Program-made: the position numbers and the translations under genes
In this document: positions 59,124-64,000 of the stretch, piece by piece
Layout of the letters: every line of letters starts with the position of its first letter
How positions within the stretch are numbered: position 1 is the stretch's first letter
DNA from: Lentzea kentuckyensis
Lineage (GTDB): Bacteria; Actinomycetota; Actinomycetes; Mycobacteriales; Pseudonocardiaceae
NCBI RefSeq assembly: GCF_002150765.1
Contig: NZ_MUYM01000128.1
Span: 1 to 64,000, forward strand
Reading direction: 5' to 3'
Length of the DNA stretch: 64,000 bases
The notes under the pieces: model-generated
Databases searched by the model: none
The model's input: the letters and a program-made list of their open reading frames with translations, nothing else
Told to the model about the DNA's origin: nothing

Positions 59124-59182
59124 CCGAAAAATGAGGCTGGTGGGGTTCGTGTGAGTGAACGAGCGCCGCTTCGGTAGAGGGC

Positions 59183-60196
59183 CTATGCGTAGTCGGGGAG
59201 CTTGATCGCGGTCGCCGCCCTCATGTCCATGCGTGCGACCATCGGCATCTTCGGCAGCAACCCGAACATCCGGTCCCGCGCCCACATCCCGAGCCTGGTC
59301 TCGGGCGCGAGGAACCGCCCAGGACTGCCCTGGCTCCCTCGCGCGTACGGGCCGATCAGCGCCTCGTACCGGGCGAAGGCGCCTTCTCCCGCCGCCATCT
59401 CCCCGGCCAGCACGTAGGCCGAGACGATCGCGAGCCCGGTTCCCATGCCGCCCAACGTCGATCCGTATCCGGCGTCGCCGATCAGCGTGACCCGGCCGGA
59501 GCTGACCGTCGGCATCCGCACCCGGCTGATCGAGTCGAAGTAGACACCGGGGGCGATGACCTCGTACGGCATGAGCTCGGGCGGGATCGAGGACCTGTAC
59601 ATCAACCATCCCGGCGCGGTCAGCAGTCCGGGTGAGCACGTGAGGTCGCGGTCGTCGCCGTCCGCGTCCCAGATCGCGAAGTAGTAGCCCTGGAACTTCG
59701 GGCGGTACTCCGGGAAGACCAGGCGCCGCACCGCGGACCGCATCCCGTCGGCCCCGATGACGAAGTCGAACCTCCTGGACGGCCCGCGCGCGAACGTCAC
59801 GTCCACCCCCGCGCCGTCGTCGTGCAGCGACGTGATCCAGTCGCCGAACACGTACTCGGCGTCGGCCGCGCTCAGCTCGTACAGCAGGCGCGACAGGTCG
59901 CCGCGGAGGATCTCCACCTCCCCCGCGGTGAACGAGGCGGGCAACCGCGACCGTTCGCGACCGTCGAGGCCCCGGAACACCATGTCGCGCGGCGAGGTCC
60001 GCGCGGCCCGCACGGCGTCGAGCACGCCCATCCGCCGCAGCACGGACAGGTGCGCCTCGCCGCGGAAGTCCACGGCCTGACCGCCGCTGCGCAACGACAA
60101 CGCGCGTTCCACGACCGTGACCGAGAAGCCGAAGCGCGACAACCAGTGAGCGAGTGCGGGCCCGGCGATGCCCGCTCCCGAGATCAGTACGTCCAT
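59183..60196 (-). CDS. FAD-dependent monooxygenase (PHBH type)
   Basis: 337 residues. FAD site MDVLISGAGIAGPALAHWLS with VVERA; DFVIGADGMRSAVRRLV (the DG motif of class A hydroxylases); GRVTLIGDAGYGSTLGGMGT (GD motif). It is somewhat shorter than the usual 380-400 residues because the C-terminal helical part is reduced. Soluble; substrate unknown. It resembles tetracycline-hydroxylase-like enzymes, but that is not a functional assignment. Follows the DUF305 gene by 36 bases on the same strand. Confidence 0.87.
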   Translation of the reverse strand: MDVLISGAGIAGPALAHWLSRFGFSVTVVERALSLRSGGQAVDFRGEAHLSVLRRMGVLDAVRAARTSPRDMVFRGLDGRERSRLPASFTAGEVEILRGDLSRLLYELSAADAEYVFGDWITSLHDDGAGVDVTFARGPSRRFDFVIGADGMRSAVRRLVFPEYRPKFQGYYFAIWDADGDDRDLTCSPGLLTAPGWLMYRSSIPPELMPYEVIAPGVYFDSISRVRMPTVSSGRVTLIGDAGYGSTLGGMGTGLAIVSAYVLAGEMAAGEGAFARYEALIGPYARGSQGSPGRFLAPETRLGMWARDRMFGLLPKMPMVARMDMRAATAIKLPDYA

Positions 60197-60232
60197 GGCC
60201 GGGAAGGGAACGCCGGACCGCTGACCAAACGC

Positions 60233-60829
60233 TTACTGTTCGCTGATGACCTTCAGCATCTGCGAGATCTGGCCCTGCCGGATGGTGGTCACGCGCTCGG
60301 CGTAGGCCACGGTCTCCGGGTTCATGCCGTCCTTCTTCTCCGTGAGCGCCATCTCGATCGCGGCACCCTGGTGCCCGGCCATCAGGTTGAGGAAGGACAG
60401 ATCGAACTCGGCTCCGCTCTTGTCCCTGGTGTCGTTGATGACCTTGTCGTCGAGCAACGGCTGACCGCCGTGCGCCGCATGCAGGTCCTTGCCGCCGCTC
60501 TCGGGCTTGCCCCAGAGCTTCAGCCACGACTTCAGCATCGAGAGCTCCTCCCGCTGGGTCGCGTCGATCGCGCCCGCGAGGTCCTTCGCCTCCTTCTTGG
60601 TGGCCTTCGCCAGCGCCACCTGCGAGAGGCTGATGCCGAGCTGCAGGTGGTCCACCATCATCTGGGTGAACATGACGTCCGCGTCGTTGAACCTCGCGCT
60701 GGCCGCCGGAACGGGTGGTGCCGCGGAGGACGCGCCGTGACCGTGGGCTCCCTGGCCCTCCGGCACGATCGCCTCTCCGCCGCACCCCGCCAGCGCCAGG
60801 ACCGCGAGTGCGATCACCAAGCGCTTCAT
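60233..60829 (-). CDS. DUF305 lipoprotein, His-rich
   Basis: 198 residues. Lipobox ALAGC: Cys-16 would be lipidated, so the protein sits on the outer face of the membrane. A histidine-rich stretch (GQGAHGHGASS) precedes the DUF305 four-helix region (MFTQMMVDHLQLGISLSQVA, then LNLMAGHQGAAIEMAL); another His cluster reads DLHAAHGG. Some DUF305 proteins bind copper. It lies 4 bases after the LPMO gene, whose product is a copper enzyme. Confidence 0.87.
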   Translation of the reverse strand: MKRLVIALAVLALAGCGGEAIVPEGQGAHGHGASSAAPPVPAASARFNDADVMFTQMMVDHLQLGISLSQVALAKATKKEAKDLAGAIDATQREELSMLKSWLKLWGKPESGGKDLHAAHGGQPLLDDKVINDTRDKSGAEFDLSFLNLMAGHQGAAIEMALTEKKDGMNPETVAYAERVTTIRQGQISQMLKVISEQ

Positions 60830-60833
60830 CGGG

Positions 60834-61574
60834 TCAGATCCGCTCCCACAACGCCGCCACGTTCGGCGGTTCCCAACCGGTCAGTGACGTGTGCGCCTGG
60901 CGGCAGCGGTAGGACGCGCCGTCGTAGGTGACCGTCTGGCCGACCGCGTACGGCGTGTTCGGCGCCCACGTGCCACCGGCGGGCGGTTGGGTCGTGGTGG
61001 TCGTGGTGTTCGGCGGAGGGGTGGTCGTCGTGGTGGTGGGCGGGTTCGTCGGGCCGCCACCGATGTTGATGTCGATGCACGAGTAGAACGCGTTCACCGT
61101 GTCGCCGATGTTCCAGACGGCGTAGAGCTTCTGGCGACCGGTGAACCCGCCCAGGTTGATCGTGTGGGAGGTCGGGTTGTTCGGCTGCTGGTTGTTGCCG
61201 GCGACGAAGCCGACGCGCGTGCCGTTGATGAAGTACTCGTAGTCGCGCGTGGCGTGCCGGGCGGTGAAGGTCCAGGTGACCGTCATGGTGCTGCCGACGT
61301 CGGTGACCCGCCAGCCCTTGTTGTCGTTGTTGAGCACCTCGAAGTCCTGGCGGGTACCACCGCTGCAGGTCGTTTGGCCTTTGGGACCTTCCGCGCTCTG
61401 CGGTTCGTAGCGGGGGCCGGTGCTGCCGCAGTCGACGACACCCGCCGCACATTGGGCGGCACGACTGGCCGGCGAGGACACGTAACCGTGAGCGCTGGCC
61501 GAACCGACCGGCGTGATGAAGATGATCGCGGGGACGGCGGCCATCACCAGCGCCGCTTTTCGGGTGAGTTTCAT
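60834..61574 (-). CDS. AA10 lytic polysaccharide monooxygenase with CBM5/12
   Basis: 246 residues. The signal peptide should be cut after Ala-28, leaving His-29 as the N-terminal copper ligand (ASA-HGYVSSP). The second ligand is His-107 in FTARHATRDYEYF. The AA10 domain ends near residue 175 (NAFYSCIDINIG), a Thr/Pro linker follows (177-198), then a CBM5/12 (WAPNTPYAVGQTVTYDGASY) that binds chitin or cellulose. It cleaves crystalline polysaccharide oxidatively outside the cell. A DasR-like operator upstream fits a chitin role. First gene of an operon with the DUF305 lipoprotein. Confidence 0.93.
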   Translation of the reverse strand: MKLTRKAALVMAAVPAIIFITPVGSASAHGYVSSPASRAAQCAAGVVDCGSTGPRYEPQSAEGPKGQTTCSGGTRQDFEVLNNDNKGWRVTDVGSTMTVTWTFTARHATRDYEYFINGTRVGFVAGNNQQPNNPTSHTINLGGFTGRQKLYAVWNIGDTVNAFYSCIDINIGGGPTNPPTTTTTTPPPNTTTTTTQPPAGGTWAPNTPYAVGQTVTYDGASYRCRQAHTSLTGWEPPNVAALWERI

Positions 61575-61667
61575 CGTCCGAACTCCTTGGCTTCGTTCCC
61601 AGGCGGGGCGGACCCCGATGCAGGGGGTGGGAACCGGCGTCTGAATCGCTCGCCGATCAAGTTTCGG

Positions 61668-61683
61668 TGTGGTCTAGACCATA
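61668..61683. promoter_or_regulatory. DasR-responsive element (dre)-like operator
   Basis: TGTGGTCTAGACCATA, with the perfect 12-bp core TGGTCTAGACCA (61670-61681), matches the DasR consensus built on TGGTCTAGACCA. It is about 95 bases upstream of the LPMO start. DasR represses chitin and N-acetylglucosamine genes in actinomycetes. Confidence 0.75.
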
Positions 61684-61698
61684 AACCTGGGCTCGGAA

Positions 61699-61717
61699 AG
61701 TGGTCAACCAGACCACT
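61699..61717. promoter_or_regulatory. Second TGGTC/GACCA dyad, variant dre
   Basis: AGTGGTC-AACCA-GACCACT: perfect 7-bp arms like dre half-sites, but with a 5-base centre. Lies 52 bases before the gene on the + strand. Confidence 0.5.
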
Positions 61718-61768
61718 CACGCCACTGGTACTGGGTGCAAACGCCGGGCTCGCTGGGTAGCCCCGGTC

Positions 61769-62266
61769 ATGCGTGATTTCACCGAGCCCGCCAGGGCGAC
61801 CGGACCAGGCGTCGTAGCCGACGGGCCCGCTGGGGCCACGACCCTGCTCGTGATCGATCCAGCCGGCGAGGCCCTGCACGACGAGATCCCCGCGACCTGG
61901 CGCACGTTGACGGACAGGCTGCGGATCGTGTGGCTGCGGGTGCCGGCCGCCCCGGAGTGGAAGTCCACTGTGGACAGGGTGCTGACCAGGCACCGCGACG
62001 ACCCCCGGACCGTGCTCGACGTGGTCACCAGCGGCCCCATCGCGGCCGACGTCGTCGACCTCGTCCGCGGCCACGAGGACCTCGTGCGCTCGGTGCTGCT
62101 CGTCGACCCCGAGGTGGACGTCGACGCGCCGTTCGCCCGCGTGGTGGCCCGCAGCCACGATGTCCCGGACGACCGGATCCCGGCACCTCTTCCGCTCGGT
62201 CATCCCTACGTGGTCTTCGGCGTGGCGGAAGCCCTGGACAAGCTGGGCTGTTCCGGAACCGCTTAG
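61769..62266 (+). CDS. Hypothetical protein, small alpha/beta-hydrolase-like
   Basis: 165 residues from ATG-61769 (no clear ribosome site; the frame is open further upstream). Alternating strands and helices (ATTLLVIDPAGEALHDEIPA, LRIVWLRVPAAP, VLDVVTSGPIAADVVDLVRG, VRSVLLVDPEVDV) look like a piece of an alpha/beta-hydrolase fold, but there is no nucleophile elbow: TSGPIA stands where GxSxG would be. Probably a non-catalytic or unrelated protein. Divergent from the LPMO operon, with two DasR-like dyads between them. Confidence 0.6.
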   Translation: MRDFTEPARATGPGVVADGPAGATTLLVIDPAGEALHDEIPATWRTLTDRLRIVWLRVPAAPEWKSTVDRVLTRHRDDPRTVLDVVTSGPIAADVVDLVRGHEDLVRSVLLVDPEVDVDAPFARVVARSHDVPDDRIPAPLPLGHPYVVFGVAEALDKLGCSGTA

Positions 62267-62340
62267 GTTCCGGAAGTTTCACTGAACCGGACACAACGGC
62301 CACCCGTATGCCTCGTCAGGGAACCGTGACGGGAGGCTTC

Positions 62341-62886
62341 ATGCGAGCGCGTCTGCTCATCATCGTGCTGGGACTGCTGGCGCTGACGGGCTGTTCATCG
62401 GTCGGAGGTGGTGGCAACTCCAGCGAACCCGCGGCCAACGAAGCGGACGCGACGTTCTCGTTGCAGATGATCCCCCACCACCGCCAGACGATCCAGATCG
62501 CCAAGGTCGCGATGGAGAAGTCCAAGGACGAGTTCGTCATCAACGTGGCCGACAAGATCGCCACCGCCGAGGCGGGCGAGATCGAGCAGATGGCGACCTA
62601 CCTGCGCTCGTGGAACATCCAGGTGCCCGGTGACGACGCCGCCGCCACGCACAAGATGGCCGGCATGATGACCGCCAAGGACGTCGACTCGCTCAAGGCG
62701 GCCCAGGGCAAGCAGTTCGACGAGCTGTTCCTCGCGGCGCTGTCGCGGCACCTGCGCAGTGGTGTGGACATGGCGAAGGGCGCGCAGGCGAAGGGCGTGC
62801 ACGTCGGGTCCAAGGCGCTGGCCGGGAAGATCGTGGTGTCGCAGACCGAGGTCATCGACCAGATCGCGGCCAAGAAGAAGTCCTGA
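62341..62886 (+). CDS. DUF305 lipoprotein
   Basis: 181 residues, GGGAGG before the ATG. Lipobox LTGC (Cys-18). DUF305 region: DATFSLQMIPHHRQTIQIAK, then AEAGEIEQMATYLRSW. The HH in MIPHHRQ is the conserved metal-candidate pair; Met-rich HKMAGMM follows. Second DUF305 protein within 2 kb, but without the Gly-His stretch of the LPMO-linked copy. Anchored outside the cell; function unknown. Confidence 0.87.
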   Translation: MRARLLIIVLGLLALTGCSSVGGGGNSSEPAANEADATFSLQMIPHHRQTIQIAKVAMEKSKDEFVINVADKIATAEAGEIEQMATYLRSWNIQVPGDDAAATHKMAGMMTAKDVDSLKAAQGKQFDELFLAALSRHLRSGVDMAKGAQAKGVHVGSKALAGKIVVSQTEVIDQIAAKKKS

Positions 62887-62906
62887 CACCCGCCCGCCCA
62901 TGAGCT

Positions 62907-62961
62907 GGCCATGAACGGCGCTTTCGTGGACCTGAGGTCCACGAAAGCGCCGTTCATGGCC
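62907..62961. repeat. Perfect 55-bp palindrome
   Basis: 27-bp arms (62907-62933 and 62935-62961) are exact inverted copies around a single G. It fills most of the gap between two + strand genes. The CTTTCGT core is shared with the family A repeats. No T-run follows, so it is not a standard terminator. Confidence 0.9.
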
Positions 62962-62975
62962 ATACGCTTCCCGGC

Positions 62976-63923
62976 ATGTATCCACAGGTGGAGCCCTACG
63001 ACCAGGGCATGCTCGACGTCGGTGACGGCCAGCTCATCCACTGGGAGGTGAGCGGAAACCCCGACGGCAAGCCCGCGTGCGTGTTCCACGGCGGTCCGGG
63101 ATCCGGCTCCAACCCGCGATGGCGCGAGGACTTCGACCCCGGCCACTGGAAACTGGTCCTCTGGGACCAACGAGGCACCGGCCGCAGCACTCCACCCGTC
63201 AGCGACCCCGCCACCAGCATGGAGCACAACACCACCCAGCACCTGATCGACGACGCGGAGAAGCTGCGCGAGCACCTCGGTATCGAGAAGTGGCTGCTCA
63301 TCGGCGGGTCCTGGGGTTCGACGCTGATCCTCGCCTACGCCATCCAGCACCCGGACCGGGTCAGCGAGATCATCATCCCCGCCGTCACCACGTCCCGCCC
63401 GGAAGAGCACGCGTGGATCACGCGCGGCCTGGGCATCTTCTACCCGGACTACTTCGACGCGTTTCGCGACGGCGTGCCCGAAGAGGATCGCGACGGCAAC
63501 CTGGCCGCGGCCTACAACAAGCTGCTCAACTCACCGGACGCGGCCACTCGCGAGAAGGCCGCCTGGGACTGGAGCAAGTGGGATCTGTCCACGATCACCG
63601 GTGGCGACAACGAGTTCGAGGGAACGCGGTACGCGGACCCGGTGATGCGCTACCAGTTGGCGCGCACGGTCACCCACTACTGGGGCAACGAGGGGTTCCT
63701 TGAGCCCAACTACGTCATGGACAACCTGGACAGGCTCAAGGGCATCCCCGGTGTGCTCATCCACGGCCGCAACGACTTCGGCGGGCCGCTGCACACGGCC
63801 TGGGAGGTCGCGAAGAGGTGGCCCGACGCCGAACTGATCATTCTGAACGACGCCGGGCACGTCATCATGGAGGGCAACAGCATGGACCGTGCCATCACCG
63901 CTGCCATCGACAAATTCCGTTAG
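62976..63923 (+). CDS. pip: Prolyl aminopeptidase
   Basis: 315 residues, S33 alpha/beta-hydrolase. HGGPGSGSNP (oxyanion loop), DQRGTGRSTP, nucleophile GGSWGSTLILAYA, HGRNDFGGP with the acid, and NDAGHVIME with the catalytic His. It removes N-terminal proline from peptides in the cytoplasm. Length is normal. It starts 14 bases after a perfect palindrome. Its stop overlaps that of the partial gene on the other strand. Confidence 0.93.
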   Translation: MYPQVEPYDQGMLDVGDGQLIHWEVSGNPDGKPACVFHGGPGSGSNPRWREDFDPGHWKLVLWDQRGTGRSTPPVSDPATSMEHNTTQHLIDDAEKLREHLGIEKWLLIGGSWGSTLILAYAIQHPDRVSEIIIPAVTTSRPEEHAWITRGLGIFYPDYFDAFRDGVPEEDRDGNLAAAYNKLLNSPDAATREKAAWDWSKWDLSTITGGDNEFEGTRYADPVMRYQLARTVTHYWGNEGFLEPNYVMDNLDRLKGIPGVLIHGRNDFGGPLHTAWEVAKRWPDAELIILNDAGHVIMEGNSMDRAITAAIDKFR

Positions 63924-64000
63924 GGGGCAACGGGTCCGGGCCGGTGGTAGAGATCCTCACCGGCCCACCGGATCCGGTCGGAGAAGCCGAAGCCCGGTGC
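63920..64000 (-). CDS. 3' end of an unidentified gene
   Basis: A minus-strand frame open from the window edge for 26 codons to a TAA that overlaps the pip stop. The peptide (GFSDRIRWAGEDLYHRPG, ending PVAP) is protein-like with high GC at third positions. Too short to identify. Confidence 0.5.
   Translation of the reverse strand, partial: APGFGFSDRIRWAGEDLYHRPGPVAP

Overview
This is a very GC-rich, densely coded piece of an actinobacterial chromosome. The gene set fits a filamentous actinomycete of the Pseudonocardiales type (Lentzea, Saccharothrix and Amycolatopsis relatives): many ECF sigma factors, a SARP and a large ATP-binding LuxR regulator, F420-dependent and FAD enzymes, an LCP protein, a DasR-like operator in front of a chitin/cellulose-active oxidase, a LAXTG-anchored surface protein and a divergent EF-Tu paralogue. 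The genus is inferred, not shown. No phage genes, transposase, CRISPR array, tRNA or rRNA was seen.

Layout. 1-2.6 kb: end of a membrane glycosyltransferase, a Tat-exported M15/extensin-like protein and a probable 46-residue protein. 2.8-8.8 kb: DUF2252 protein, glycosyltransferase/TetR pair, DsbA-like protein, membrane protein, and a GGDEF protein carrying a C-terminal winged helix. 9.0-12.9 kb: a tight operon of a double EspR-like regulator, an ImmA/IrrE-type metalloprotease, a multi-spanning membrane protein and an FAD oxidoreductase. 12.9-14.9 kb: a VOC protein divergent from a WYL regulator over a perfect dyad, then a DUF4262 protein. 15.1-18.1 kb: a 985-residue TPR-CHAT-TIR-ubiquitin-like protein. 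18.2-24.4 kb: a 2,065-residue surface protein with 12 SdrD B-like repeats. 24.8-33.2 kb: an ECF/TPR/methyltransferase operon, a secreted PI-PLC-like lectin, an ECF/LCP pair and a large LuxR regulator. 33.4-37.4 kb: a secreted C39-like peptidase, a TetR regulator and two glycosyltransferases. 37.4-43.7 kb: a signalling operon (FAD oxidase, two response regulators, ATPase, PAS kinase, STAS) divergent from LysR, then the EF-Tu paralogue. 44.1-49.1 kb: a five-gene minus-strand operon (nucleotidyltransferase, BON, phosphoesterase, ThDP enzyme, F420 enzyme) plus a DUF6766 membrane protein. 49.2-59 kb: zinc ribbon, DUF998, SRPBCC/hydrolase pair, MFS exporter, ECF41 sigma/NDH-like pair, DUF2000/AraC pair, SARP. 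59.2-64 kb: FAD monooxygenase, DUF305/LPMO operon, a second DUF305 lipoprotein, prolyl aminopeptidase and the end of one more gene.

How the genes work together. Much of the window is sensing and envelope biology, and many regulators sit beside their likely targets. The best candidates for something undescribed are the TPR-CHAT-TIR-Ubl protein at 15.1 kb, in which both the CHAT and TIR active sites look degenerate, and the EspR-like/ImmA/membrane/FAD operon at 9.0 kb. Also of note are an LPMO co-transcribed with a His-rich DUF305 lipoprotein (possible copper supply), an EF-Tu with substitutions at three elfamycin-resistance positions, several palindromic intergenic repeat families, and a concentric double dyad between two divergent genes at 50.1 kb.
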